A stretch of DNA of 64,000 bases from Selaginella moellendorffii. Lineage: Eukaryota; Streptophyta; Lycopodiopsida; Selaginellales; Selaginellaceae. Positions 10,457-23,125 of the stretch are shown one piece after another. The translations under genes and the position numbers were made by a program. Position 1 is the stretch's first letter. Every line of letters begins with the position of its first letter. The DNA is taken from positions 1,591,769 to 1,655,768 of the forward strand of contig NW_003314271.1 of the NCBI RefSeq assembly GCF_000143415.4. Direction: 5' to 3'. The notes under the pieces were generated by a model. That model was not told where the DNA came from. It worked only from the letters and a program-made list of their open reading frames with translations, and did not search any database.

Positions 10457-13400
10457 ATGAAGCGTGGTAGGGAAGATAGTACATCCGGGCCACAGCTCAA
10501 GCGCACGGCTGGTGAATCGTAAGTGCCGCTCCCCTTTTCTTGTTTCAGATTTGGGTGTTCTTCATGGATGTTTTTTTTTACTTTTTTTCCCTGTTCTTCT
10601 CAGGTCGGAGCAGCCACGCCTCACAACCGAGGATGCCATGCTCTATCTCAAGGCGGTCAAGGAGAAGTTTAAAGATGACAATGGGAAGTATGCCGAGTTT
10701 CTTGAGGTCATGAAAGACTTCAAGGCGCAAAGGTTGGTTTCTCGGCGGATTTATGGGTTTTGGGACGCGATCTGATGTTTGTGGTTCTTTGATTGTGAAG
10801 GATCGATACGTCTGGTGTTATCGCCAAGGTGAAAGACCTGTTTAAGGGTCACAACAAGCTCATTCTTGGCTTCAACACGTTCTTGCCTAAGAATTATCAA
10901 ATAGTACTTCCCGAGGAAAAGAAGCAGCCTGTGGAGTTCGATCAGGCTATTAATTTTGTCAACAAAATCAAGGTATTGTTCTCTTTTTTTTTTGGCCCAT
11001 GTGTTTTAAGCTCGTTCGCTGCTGTGGCGCAGAACCGCTTCAACGACAATGAACATGTGTACAAAGCTTTTTTGGAAATTTTGAATAAGTACCGCAAGGG
11101 CACGAAATCGATCAATGAAGTATATGACGAGGTAAAGCTTGTTCATTCCATCTCTTGCAATGTGATAAATTGCAATGTGTAGGTTGCTTCATTATTTCGT
11201 GACCATCCGGATTTGCTGGACGAGTTCACTCGGTTTCTTCCGGACACAGGAAACGCTGTTCAGACGTCCTTTAGGCAAGGAACATCCAACCAACGGAAAG
11301 AGGAAAAGGGTCCTTCAGGCCGATCATCTCAGTATCCTGTGATTAAGGTGAAACTCGCTTGTGTGCTTTCGTTCTTTCTGAAAATTTCTCTGTTCAGAAG
11401 GAGACAGAACGTTCATCTCTTAAAGCTGAGAAGGAGCACCGAAGAAAACTTGAGAGAGAGAGAGATCGGAATGATGAGCACGAGAGAGACAGGGACAAAG
11501 AGGATTTGGATCGGGACGATTTAGATGGACAACGTTTGCCGCACAAACGAAAATCAGCTCGGAGAGCCGATGAACTTATCCGAAAGCAATCTCAAACCGC
11601 GGAAGGTAAGAAACTTGCGATTTGTTTTGCCAGTAATTCACTCTCTATTCAGGTACAAGCACACAGATAGATTATGCGTTTTTTGAAAAGGTTAAAGGAA
11701 GGCTGCGAAATCGTGATTCGTACAAAGAGCTGATTAAGATTCTTAATCTGTATACCGAGCAGATTATCAATCGTGGAGAGTTGCATTCATTTGTAAGTTA
11801 CTTTATACCATCATACAAATTTGCCTAACCTGGTGTTGTGCTTGTATTGTATAGGCTACAGACATTTTAGGAAAGCATCCTGATCTTCTGGAAGGCTTCA
11901 ACAACTTTCTTCAATGTGAAAACGCCGGTAAGTATTTGTTGGCTTTCCCGGTTGTTTTTGTTTTTGTTTTTCTTTTTTTTTTTCTTCTGTTTTGTTTGTG
12001 TGTCTTGCACAATCACTCAGTTTTTTTTTTTTCCGTCTCTCTTTCAGAGGGGTGCTTGGGTGGTGTTTTCGCTCGAAGTTAGCTGCATTTGTACAGACAG
12101 TGTCATTCTAATCTGTGTACTTTGACAGGATTGGAGTCGGAAGGTGTAGCCTCGAAAGGCCGAGATAAAGATCATGACAGAGAAAAAGACTGGGAGAAGG
12201 ATAGAGACAAGGATAAGGAGCGGTATGCGTCCGATAAGACTGGCCAGAAAATGTCTCTACTGCCTAGCAAAGACAAGTTTACGAACAAACCAATATCCGA
12301 ACTTGATCTTTCCAATTGCGAGACATGCACTCCAAGCTATCGTCTGCTACCAAAGAATGTAAGTCTTGTATTTGCCTGTTGCCTTTTTGTGCTTAACGCA
12401 ACATTTCAGTACCCTCGTCTACCATCGAACCATCGTAACGAGCTAGCGAATTCTGTTTTAAACGACTCTTGGGTGTCTGTAACTTCTGGAAGCGAGGATT
12501 CTTCTTTCAAACACATGCGACGGAACCAATACGAAGAGAGTCTCTTTCGTTGCGAAGACGATCGGTATGGCATGCTACAGATGCTTTTGAACTTCTCTAA
12601 TACTGATATTCAGGTTTGAGCTCGATATGCTCCTGGAATCAACCGCCCTGACCGCAAAACGTGTTGGAGAGCTGGTTGAGAAGTTAGATTCCGGGCAATT
12701 AGACCCTTCGATTCGTATTGACGATTACCTGTCAGGTACAAATTTTTAAATTTAATTTCAGAAAGCTTACAACATTTATGGTACAGCGATCAACTTACGT
12801 TGTATCGAGAGAATATATGGCGATCATGGGCTTGATATAATCGACTTGATGAGAAAGAACGCTTCTTCAGTACTTGCTGTTGTCCATTGTCGTCTCAGAC
12901 AAAAGGAGGAGGAATGGGCCAAGTGTCGAGCCGACATGAACAAAGTATGGGCAGAAGTATATACTAAAAATTATCACAAGTCTCTAGATCATCGAAGTTT
13001 CTACTTCAAGCAGCAAGACAAAAAGAGCTTGAGCTCTAAAGGTATTCTTTTTATTGCTTGCTTCGTTTTTTCTCATAGCATGCTGCGGTTGGTTTCAGGA
13101 CTTCTTGCCGAAATCAAGGATGTGCACGAGAAGAAGAGGAAAGAAGACGAGTCTGTGCTTCATTTGATAATGGGAAACAAGAGGCTGCCTACTCCCGATA
13201 TGAAGTTCGGCTATCCCGACTCGTCTATTCACGAAGATTTGTTCCAAATCATGAAGTACTCTGCGGACGAAGTATGCAACACCATGGAGCAGTCCGATAA
13301 AATAATGCGTGTATGGACCATGTCCCTGGAGCTTTTATTTGGTGTGCCACCTCGACCTCGTGGCACCGACGATACAGAGGAGGCGGTGAGGGCGAATTGT

Positions 13401-15449
13401 GTCTCCAAAGAGGAACAGTCGAGCTCCGGTGAAAGTGCTGCAAGTGGTGGAACAGGGAGCCCAGCGAACGAGGGAAAGAATACTCAGGAAGAATGCGCAA
13501 CGGCTTCTAGTCGGCCCGTAGCAAACTCAGTTGTGCACGACTCCAGAAGAAAACGTAAAGGTGAGGAAGGAAGACATGGTGACAACGCTGCCATGCAACG
13601 AGAAGCCAGTCTTGAAAGGAAAGACGGCTTAGATGGTAAATTTTAGCTTTTATTGTTAAGTTCCGTTCCTAAGGCTGTCTTGTTTTTTCTTTCTTTTTTG
13701 GCAGCTACAGAGGCTAAAAGCTCTTCGAGGCACGAGGTCTGCGGATAAATTAGTTTTTTTCTTCTTTATTTGACATTATTATTTTGCAGCATGAGTTGGA
13801 GACAACGAGGAATGCAACATCTTCTCATAGAACCAGTGCTCATGGAAAGGGTGAGAGAGAGGAAGGGGAGCTATCACCTGAGACGAACGAGGGAAAGAAT
13901 GTTCTGAGGAAAGACGGTTCAGGTGATGCAGACGCTGATGTAGATCACAATGGAGATGGCGGTGACGAGGGGGAAGAAAGTGGACAAAAGTCTAGCGATG
14001 ATAGTGAAAATGAGAACGCTTCAGAGGCAGGTGAAGAAGTCTCTGGCAGTGATGCTGGTGATCCCGATGGTTCACGGGATGACCATGACGAGGATGAAGA
14101 AGAGGACGCAGATGAAGAACACGAACAAAAGGTTGAGAGCGAATGTGAAGGCATGGCGGATGCAGATAACACCGACGGCGACGGCATCTCTTCTCCCGAC
14201 CGGTTTTCCGTGTTTTGCAAGCCGCTTGCATCTCATGCAGGCTCTCTGGACGCTCAGAAAGACAGCACAGTCTTTTATGGGAACGACATGTTCTACATTC
14301 TCTTCAGGCTTCATCAGGTAAAGACTCTGATATAGTCTTGCTTGTGCTAATACAGAGCCGCAGACCTTTTACGAGCGCATGCACTCCGCGAAGACAAATT
14401 CTCTTGCGGCGGAGCAAAAGTGGAAGTCCCTGAAGGACAACACACCTCCAAACTTGTATGCAAAGTAAGTAACCTTTCCTTCTAATTGTCATGCATTAAT
14501 TCATGATAAACACTCCAGGTTTGTGCGTGTCCTTTATGATCTCCTTGATGGGACGGCCGACAACGCGAAGTTTGAGGACGAGTGCAGGTCAATAATTGGA
14601 ACACAATCATATGTTCTATTCACGCTGGATAAGTTGATATACAAGCTTGTAAAACAGGTAATCTGCTGATTGGATGCCATCCGATCCTTACTCTGGATTT
14701 TGCAGCTGCAAGCCGTCGCGGCGGATGAAACCGCAACTAAGCTCCTTGCGCTGTATGCGTACGAGAAGTCTCGTGGTCCTGGTGGATTCTATGATCCCGT
14801 GTACCATGCTAATACGTGCGTTCTCCTCCACGACGAGAGTATCTACCGCTTCGAACTTGTAAGCTGTTTTCACTCTGGAGTCCGCATTGTCGCGTCTAAC
14901 TCCTTCACGTAACAGGACCCGAACTCAACAGAGCTATCGATTCAGCTGATGAGCGGCGCTTCTGAAAAGCTCGAAGTGCCGGCAAGCGCAATGGAGTTTT
15001 CATTCTCAAACTACTTGAACGGGTTCCTACTAACGGTTCCGGATGCGAAAGCCGCCAAAGGCGTATTTCTAAAGAGGTAAGCCATGCCTTTAGATGTTTT
15101 TCTTTCGCTTACGCTCGTCCTTCTAGGAACAAGCGAAGCTCACCATTTAACGAGGACCCTCAAGACGTGACCACCGCCATGGAGGGCGTGCGAGTGCTGA
15201 ACGGCCTGGAATACAAAATCTCCTGCAAAACCTCGAAGGTAAATCATAGTAGTTTCGAGTCGGGAACTAAATAATCTATGAATGTAGGTGTCTTACGTAC
15301 TCGACACAGAGGATTTGTTCCATCGCACCAACAGTGTCCCTGCCAGACGAAAGATCCCTTCATCTTGCTCGATAGCTTCGAGACGCGGCCGAGCGCAAAG
15401 ATTTCGCAACTGGATCGATCACCGAGCCAAGAGTGTATCAAACAGCTAA
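10457..15449 (+). CDS. SNL: SIN3-like transcriptional corepressor
   Basis: A paired-amphipathic-helix scaffold that recruits histone deacetylases to repress transcription in the nucleus. The start [16 protein letters not shown] is basic, as in plant SIN3-like proteins. About twenty exons follow, with short introns. PAH1 is encoded around 10620-10900, PAH2 at about 10930-11240 and PAH3 at about 11655-11930, with an Arg/Asp/Glu-rich linker between PAH2 and PAH3. The HDAC-interaction region starts [20 protein letters not shown] at about 12290 and runs to about 13350. A long acidic Ser/Glu/Asp stretch (13800-14190) precedes the C-terminal SIN3 domain beginning [15 protein letters not shown]. The last exon ends near [14 protein letters not shown] with a stop at 15447-15449. 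All domains of the family are present, so it should be functional. Confidence 0.93.
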
Positions 15450-15639
15450 AGGGAAGGCGAGAGAAAAGAACGTAAGGAAGAAGAGATCATCGAGATCTCC
15501 AAGAACGCAGTTAATGGGAAACGCATTTTGTCAAGGATATTGTTTTAAGTGTAGCATATTCTCGGCATATTATTTCCGCCAATTTTTACCGTTGAAAGCA
15601 AGCTCCATCGATCGCTCTTTCTTCCACCGAGTCTAGGGC

Positions 15640-16185
15640 ATGGAGATCGCCAGCGCCAGCGCCATCGCCAGCGAGGTCAAGGCAATGGATGTGGCAATGG
15701 AAGAAGCGGCGCCGCTGGAGCAAAATCAGCAGCTGCCAGCGGCTCCGGCGATCGAAATCGCGATTTCCTGCTCTCAGTCCGTGCTCCAGGAGAGGAACAA
15801 GCGCTTCGACGATCTTGACAGCGTGGAGGCATCCAAGAAGGTGGCGGCGGCGAAGCCAGTCGTGAGGGTTCCTCCTAGGATGATGTTTGGCTCCCATCCA
15901 GAGAGGTAAGAGGGATCGATTCTTCTGGTTCCGAGTGAGATGGAGAGATTTCTTCTTAGGTACTTGAGCCCCACGGACTCGCTCGTCTCGCCCATCTCGA
16001 GGGGATTGCTGTGGAGGAACCATCGGCGGCCGGTGAGAAAGCTCATTCCTCCAGTTGCGCCCAAGGTTAGTTCGCGATTCCCCTTGCTCGCTCTCCATTT
16101 GGTTGATCGATTGCTCCTTTGGTGGTTCTTCCAGGCACTGGAGAGCGCCTTCCTCTGTGCCAATGACGAGAATTCTCGCAAGTGA
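15640..16185 (+). CDS. Small protein with SPTD/SPxSRGLL motif, unknown function
   Basis: A small three-exon gene, exons 15640-15905, 15960-16065 and 16135-16185, summing to 423 nt (140 aa) in frame with clean GT-AG introns. The N-terminal half is Ala/Glu-rich with low complexity. The likely conserved core spans the first intron: RMMFGSHPERYLSPTDSLVS followed by PISRGLLWRN and RRPVRKLIPP. Two Ser-Pro/Thr-Asp clusters beside basic residues look like proline-directed kinase sites. I vaguely recall similar motifs in uncharacterised plant proteins but cannot name a family. It sits 190 bp after the SIN3 stop and 96 bp before the TPR gene, on the same strand. Confidence 0.7.
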
Positions 16186-16281
16186 GAGGCCAGTGATTGT
16201 TTGTAAATACGAAGTAAACTATCAATGCAAGCAACAAGCAAATATTTGGTTCCAAAGGTTAGGGTTTATAGGGGTTTGGCT

Positions 16282-18115
16282 ATGGCGCCCGGGCGCGGGA
16301 GGAATGCGCGTCGATCGGCGGAGCCAGGACTGCTAACTGGTGAGATGTTCCTGAAATTCGCGTGGTTTCTGATCGCCCGGGCGTTGATCAGAGGCGCGCA
16401 GGCTTAAGCAACAGGCGGAGAGGAAATCGGGCATCGCCAGAGAGCCGTTGCTGGCGCGTAGCGCAGAGATTTTTGAGTCAGCTCTTGGACAGCAGGCCTT
16501 GCAACAGGATCGCGATGAGTGCCTGTTTGACCTGGTACTGTTCTTATTTGGATAGATCACTGTCTCTTTTTCGCACTTTCTCCTTTCTAGTCGTTGTTCT
16601 TGACTGCGTTGCTTGCGTAACAGGGGGACACTTGTTTTCTGTGGGCCAAGTCCATCGCTACGGCTGTTCCATCGCTCGCAACTCCTCTAACTGGTGATAC
16701 CAAGAAGGCGAGAGCAGAAGTACTGAAATTGGAGGCATTTGCTCGCGCTGCTCCACTTTTCACGTATGTTTTTCTTTTTATCTTTGTTTGTTTGTTTTTA
16801 CTTAGCAGCTCAATCTCTGTTCATTCTTTTTGCAGGAAGAGCTTTGAGATTTTCGATAAGATAGAGCTTAGCGAGCTCAAGGCTGAAGCTCTTACGAATA
16901 GTGGGAGCGTTCTATGCGAGCTAGCGGAAGTGTTGGTTGAGCTTCCAGAGACTCAAGGTGGAGGCTTGGGTGTTGCAATGAAGCTGTGCTCCGACGCTTA
17001 TGAACGGTGTGTTATATCCATTTCTTTCTCTATGGCTTACACTCAATGTGCTGTTGCAGTATAGGTATTCTGCGGCTCTTTCAGCGTCACCAGACGATTT
17101 AGATGTTCATGCGAACATGGCTGACTGTTGCATCAGGCAGGCAGAACTGTTAGCGCAAGGGCCTTCTTCGTGGGAGTCGTGGGATCGAGCGAAGTTGCTC
17201 TACGACCGGGCACTCGAAGTTTATGAATATGTTTGCTCTGTGGCTGATACCAAGAAGGGTGACGATTTGTCCACGCTCTTGGAAAACTGGGCTGCATGTT
17301 TAGTTTCTAAAGCCGAGGTATTTATTTATTTATTTTCATTTCCTGGCAATTATTCACGTATGAAACTTCCAGCATGTACCTGACTACTTGGAAGCATTGG
17401 AGCTGTATGGAATTGCTTGTGAGAAGCTGTGTGCGGCCACAAAGCTAAGCCCAACTCGTATAGCTCTTTTCACTGCGTTGGGAGATTCCTACATTGCTGA
17501 GTTCGAGAGGCTACCTGAGGAGCCACCATTTTTCGAAAAGGTAACTTGTTTTGCGTTGAGTTCTTATCTGTATCCGTCTTGTGTTTAATCCCACAGCGAT
17601 ACAGCACCATGCTGTCTGCAGTCGAGAGCTTTACAACCGCTCTACGAATTAATTCATCTAACATTGATGCGCTTCTTGGTATTGCCGAAGCTCATCGCCT
17701 GGCATCGAGATCGTCAAGGCTTCTCGGGAACAGTCGAGGCTCACATGATCACTCCGATCAGAGTACGACCTACCACATGAGATGCATCGAACTTTTGAAA
17801 TCAGGTGGGTCACAAAGAGCTCCTTACTTTATGTCTCACTCTGTGTTTTCCTGATGCGAGTCGCTTCTCTTAACTGTAGGCGAGCATGATATAGACTTTT
17901 CGCGGCAGTGTGACGTACTCTACAACCTCGCCTGTGTCGCGGTGCAATGCGGACGCGAACAAGACGCCACAGCGGCCCTCAAACTTTTGGGTCAAGCCGA
18001 GGCGGTAACTGCGGCAGAGCTTGTCGACGATCCAGACTTTGAAAGTTCCAAGTCAAGCGCTTGGTTCTGGTCGCTTGTGAACAGTTTCCCAGGAGGTAAA
18101 GTCGAATCCAACTAG
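16282..18115 (+). CDS. Tetratricopeptide-repeat-like protein
   Basis: A multi-exon gene starting MAPGRGRNARRSAEPGLLT. The second exon begins after the acceptor at about 16390 (EARRLKQQAERKSGIARE), the only nearby AG that keeps the frame. Successive exons encode helical repeats with TPR character: GDTCFLWAKSIATAV, SFEIFDKIELSELKAEALTN, YSAALSASPDDLDVHANMAD, RAKLLYDRALEVYEYV, YLEALELYGIACEKLCAATK and SFTTALRINSSNIDALLGIA. The last exon ends near SLVNSFPGGKVESN. There is no signal peptide or membrane helix, so it is probably a soluble scaffold. The specific subfamily is not recognised. Introns are 50-90 nt. Confidence 0.8.
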
Positions 18116-20477
18116 GCGAGTCGGGGGTGCCATCCCGAGTGATTTAGATACGCACACAGGTACGCGTCTTCTGTTTTGATTTTATCTAGATACAAATTTA
18201 AGTGGGACAAGCTTGTGCAGACCCGGCTTAGACGAAACTACCTGGAAGACTTGGTAATCTGGCGTATCCTTTTGTCCGGATGCACCACAGTTTGAGATTC
18301 ATCCAGTTGGAGGATAGAATCCGCGACTTTTTCCTCACAAGATAACAATTTCAACTTTTCTTGTTCTTTTTTTCTCCTTATTTATTTCATCTCAGGGACT
18401 GCTGGGAGAAGGCTCCATACGGCATAATATGTTTGTCTCTATGCTCCTTGTCTTACGAGGGGATAACGCGTGTTAGGTACTTTGCGTGTTTTTTCTTTTC
18501 TTTTTTATTTTCCTCTCAGTTCCAGACATAGAACCATTCTAACTATGTAGATTGATGGGTCCCTTCAAACTGTTTTTCGTTTCGCGTTTTCTATCTTTTG
18601 CAGTGAGCGGCTCCCTTTGGCTGTGGGGACCAAACGCAACGAGGGACAAGCTACATGTTGGAGCGACCCTGTTTTTTAAGCTGTTTGAAGTGCTCCCAGG
18701 AACCTCCAAGTACGTAGCCCAGAAATTCTCAATCGCTGCCAATGCTCACTCGCTTTCGTTTGTATCAGTGTCACTGTTGCTAGGCGGAGGAGGCTGCTTT
18801 GTCTCACTTTAAAAAAAGGGACCAAAATCTCTGCGGTGAGTGGAACTAAACCATCAAGTCCTTTTGTTTTTTCTCTTGGCTTGTGTCCTGGATTCATCAT
18901 GGGTGGCAACACTGGCTTGTGAAGTAGAATCATGCCTTGCAACATCCTTGAAACCAGTGATCTAATAATTTTCTCTCTTGTTAAGACAGGATTATGAGCT
19001 CTCTTTATATTGGATTCGCAGTGATTGGGGGGTGATGGATGGCATGGCCCAGTTCGATCAAAGCGAATCAGTGATATATTCCCAGATGGGAAAAACAATA
19101 GAGGTGAGCATGAGTAGAAATGATTCTTGACAACAAAAGGAGACAAATCCAGAAGAAAATGCTTGCAGGATCCCGGTAACTCTTCCACACGGCAACACTG
19201 GAATTCTTTTGCGTGCGTGGTTTGGCTTGACTGGGGATATAAACAAAGAGGTAAATGTTTGCCACCTCCAAAAAATCGATCGCCACATCGCGCTGGGTGG
19301 AAGATTATTTTGTCTGTAGATATGAACTTGGTGGCCCCCTTGTTCCCAATCCAAGACAAAACAGATGAATCACCCATAGATTAATATCATAAACGCTCCG
19401 TTTGACGACAGACATGCCCCTAAAAGCTTCCATGGTGCGTGTAAAGGAGCTTAGTTTTTTACTTTGCTTCATAGATCGTACCAAAGCACCATAGCAATAG
19501 TTGATCGATCCGGATCGAGTCTTTTAAGGGTGGAGAGCTTGGCTTTTGCACAACGTCACGCTGATGCTGGCTTCCGCTGCTGGGTATAAATCTTGGGCTC
19601 TTTGTCTCTAGTGGCCATACATGAACACTCTCTAAATTTGACAAGTTCTCTCCTCCAAGTTTTGGGAAGATTCAACAGTCTCGAGGGAAAGTTTTACTTC
19701 CCTGAATTTGCAAGATTGTTTATGCTTGGGAGACTGTGCATTTAGTGATGGTGCTGTGATGTTGTTCGTATTCTATACAGCCATAGCTTCTTTGTTCCAG
19801 TTTTTACCCCTCAGGATATGTTTTGCCCCAGCTTGGCATTTTACCAAGTCACAAGTTTGGGGATGGAGTGAATTCCCCGCGCCCCAAGTTGGCATAACCC
19901 AATGATGCCTGTGGTTTTAAACAAGGACAAATATATGCGAGGAAGGACACTGGAGAAAACATGGCTTTGGGAATGATGGGGGCAAGCAGAGCACCAAATG
20001 CCACCATCCTAAAAGCACACAACTAAAGTTCTCCAAGAAAATAAACCACCTCTTCAAAGAGAGAAAGTTCTCTTTCTCATAAACAAGTTCTCCCTCGTAT
20101 GATGAACTCAGACCAATGTCTTGGAGCTCCCTCCAAAGGATTGCAGAACTAAAGCTCAAGAAAAGACAAAGAGGGCTTCAAACTTTTCTTTTTTTTTCTA
20201 CCACCTTTTTCTTTTATGCATAGAAAGGATGAGATGAAAATATTTGTAAAATATTGATGTGTTGTTCTAAGGTCGAGCACTAGAAAGGCCCACTGCACGT
20301 GTTGCTCATCATAAACAATATCAGAGCCCCCACATTTCATCAGCAAAAGGAGAGGATATGTAATCAATTAATTTTTTGATGTGTAAATTTGTATTCTATG
20401 AACAACAGGCAGCATTTTGGGCCTTTGAACCTCCAGAAAGTTGACGCACCTTTGAAAACTTCCATTTTCCTCTTTTT
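18116..20477. other. Gene-poor interval between TPR and IDD genes
   Basis: About 2.4 kb with no gene I can support. Its ends presumably hold the two convergent 3' untranslated regions. The longest open frame is a 233-codon minus-strand ORF (18676-19377) starting with ATG; it has no recognisable domain, signal or repeat, and I treat it as probable chance or non-coding transcript sequence. T-rich stretches around 18350-18520 and 20180 are noted. Confidence 0.5.
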
Positions 20478-23125
20478 TTATAAACTAGTAGTAGCAGCAG
20501 TCAGAGACTCGACTTGACCAGTCGAAGCATTTGAATTTGAGTTTGAATCCGAGTTTGAAGTTGTGCCCGACTGCGAACCAGAGTCTCTGTTCTTGTTGTT
20601 GCTGTTACTGTTGTTGTTGATTGTTACACTGGTCGCATAATTGGATTCTTCGTGGCTCTGGGCTGCCATGATGTTCTTCCCAAATACTGCTGCTTGTCTT
20701 TGCTGGGCAACTGGATGATCATCGCTGCTCTCGCCCACCTGATCGCCATTTACAGCCTGTCCAACGATCTGATACTTGCCGTGGAGATGATCAGAGGAAT
20801 GATCGGTACCATGACCTCGAGACGCGAGACTGGAAGCAGCAGTGGAATCGCTTGTCGAGAGACGCAGCTGCGTCCGGGCCTCGTGTCTGAGCTGCTCCAG
20901 TTTCAAATCCGACAGATGTCTCTTGCTCCTCTCCTCGTGCTCCATCTGATCGTGTTGGTATCGCTGCTGCTGCTGCTGGATAGACGATCCCGCACGGTGC
21001 AGCAGGCTATCATTCACCCTCAACATCATCATGCCACCCCCTGGAGCAGGAAAACACACACCACCACCACCACCGCCACCGCCACCCTGCGGCACCTGCG
21101 GAATGGATCTTTCTTGTGACCAAAGATGCATCTCTGCAGCAGCAGCGGCTGCTCGCTGCCTGGTGGTGGCATCCAGGTGGTGGCGGTGATCATGGTGGTG
21201 ATTGTGCAGCAGCATTCCGTTGTATAAGTAGAAACCGGCGCTGTTGCTCGTCGTGTGTATGCTAGTGTTGTCCTTGTTGCCTCTCATTGCGGCGCTCTCT
21301 AATTGCACAAGCCTGTTGAGCTCGTTGGCGCCAAACATTAATCCTCCTCCCCTGGCTTGCCGTTCCAAGAGAATCTGCTTCCCCCGATCTGCGAACTCGG
21401 CCATGAGCGGGGAGGACAATCGCAAATCTGTCCCGACAGTGGCTGCTGCATTCATGGCACCATGCCCGGCTCCCAAGGACGGGTGATGATGTTGCTGGTG
21501 GTGGAGTAGCCTCTCCTCCCGCCATGGGCTCCTCGGCTTGGCCTCGTAGACGTCGACTGGATCGTCGCTCGACGTCGAGAGCCCGATCGATAGCTGCAGC
21601 CTCGACTCCTCTCCTGGTGATGCTCGATCACCATCATGGTACTTCCTTCCCGGGACCATCATCGTGCTGTTCTTGAGACAGTCATCGAGCACGGACGAGG
21701 GTCTTGAGACGAACCGGTAGACGTTTGAAATGGGTTGCAAACTCGCGTTCTTGTTGGCGAGCATGGTATTATAGCTGGTCGGCAGCGTAAAAGCTCGTCC
21801 AGGATCGCTGTTTGTTGGCATGAGCTGGAGCTCGTGGCGTTGTTCTGGACAGCGGTGGCTGGGAGGCGGAGGCGGACTACGGCTACTGCTCGATGGCTCG
21901 AAGAGAGATCTGGTGCTCATCACGCTAGCGCTGCCTGGATGGTGAAGATCTGGCGAGCTGGGCGTGAAGGTGGGAGGAGGATAGTGGCCACCGCCGCGAG
22001 TGGTGGCGGTGGTAACACCGCTGCTACCGGTGCTCTGGCCGCCCAGGAGCAGGAAATGCAAATTGCTTGACGGACTCGCGCTCACATCGCTGTCACCCAG
22101 CGACGCTTTTTCTTTGGCCACCGTGCAAGTGTCCTGATGCTCTATGAAGCTCTCGACCCTGCAAGATCAAAAATTAAGCTCGTCAGCCACAGATCATCGA
22201 GCATCAATTCCAAAAAACTCTCAGAGGACTCGATCAAGAGAGAGAAAGATGAAAGCTTGCGGATGATCTGGATGTGATCTTTACCTCGAGAAAACACGCC
22301 CACAGGCGCAGCAGTGGCCTCTCGTCCCGCACGTCTTGAGGTGGGCTTTGTAGTCGGACTGGACGGCGTAGCCTTTGGAGCACTTGTCGCACTTCCACTG
22401 CTTCTCGGTGCTGTGCTTGCGGCGAAAGTGTTTCTTGATGCCGACCAGGTCGCCCAGCGCATGGCAGGGATCGTGGTGGAGGCACGACGGTTCCGGGCAA
22501 ACGTAGACGCGCTTGCGCACCTCCGGAGTGGCGCGCTTGAGGAGTTTCCATGGAACTTTGTGGCGCCGGCGGTGCATTTGCAGGTTCTGGTCGCGCTGGA
22601 AGCCTTGGTTGCAGATCTCGCATATGTAGCGGTCGGATTCCATGAGCGTCTTGGGTGACAAGGAGACGACCTCGGCATCGGGATCTGGAAACAGAAGAAC
22701 AAAACAAAACGAGGAAAAGGAAAAAACGATAAGAACTTCTTTCGAATCAGCGCGAAAACAAGCCATACAGCTCACAACAACGCGGCGCAGCATCAAGGGA
22801 ATTTGACCGGAGAAGCCAATGCAAAAGAACAAGGCAGGAAGTTTTGAAGGGAATTCATGGATCATCCAGTATAGCAAGAAGAAAATTTTGATTGCTCCGG
22901 TAGCAAAGAAACCATGAAGAAGGAGAAAGAAACCGTGAAGAAGAAGAAAGAAATCATGAAGAAGAAGATGCCATCCAAGAAAGAAGAAGCAAACTTACCG
23001 GGAGTTCCAGCAGGACGTCGTTTCCTCTTGTTACTGGGGCCGCTAGACGGGGATCCATGCTGCGAGTGAGAACTAGCAGCCATGAAACCAGGAGGCGAGG
23101 CCGAGGATACTTCCATAGCTGCCAT
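20478..23125 (-). CDS. INDETERMINATE DOMAIN C2H2 zinc-finger transcription factor (IDD14/15/16, SGR5-like)
   Basis: A plant-specific nuclear transcription factor. Exon 1 (from 23125, MAAMEVSSASPPGF) carries the basic NKRKRRPAG nuclear signal. Exon 2 (about 22287-22686) encodes the ID domain: SLSPKTLMESDRYICEICNQ, then fingers two to four, including the CCHC-type KCSKGYAVQSDYKAHLKTC. Exon 3 (to 20478) begins VESFIEHQDTC, completing the domain. The linker HRRRHKVPWKLLKR, rather than the HNLPWKL form, points to the IDD14/15/16 (SGR5-type) branch. The long last exon has runs of Gln, His, Gly, Asn and Ser. I do not see the C-terminal TRDFLG motif of the JKD/MGP branch. Related Arabidopsis genes act in gravitropism, auxin and starch metabolism. 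Confidence 0.9.

Noticed and set aside
13945-14231. Several overlapping ORFs on both strands within the SIN3 gene
   Set aside because: They are other-frame readings of the acidic GAA/GAC/AGT-rich linker exon of SIN3.
18676-19377. 233-codon minus-strand ORF with ATG
   Set aside because: No domain, signal, repeat or splice context; the region looks like untranslated or intergenic DNA. Kept only as a note.
20115-20145. Minus strand TTTGGAGGGAGCTCCAAGA resembles the miR159/miR319 family
   Set aside because: Several bases of the conserved mature sequence are missing and I find no matching precursor arm; the resemblance comes from a short GGAGCTCC palindrome.
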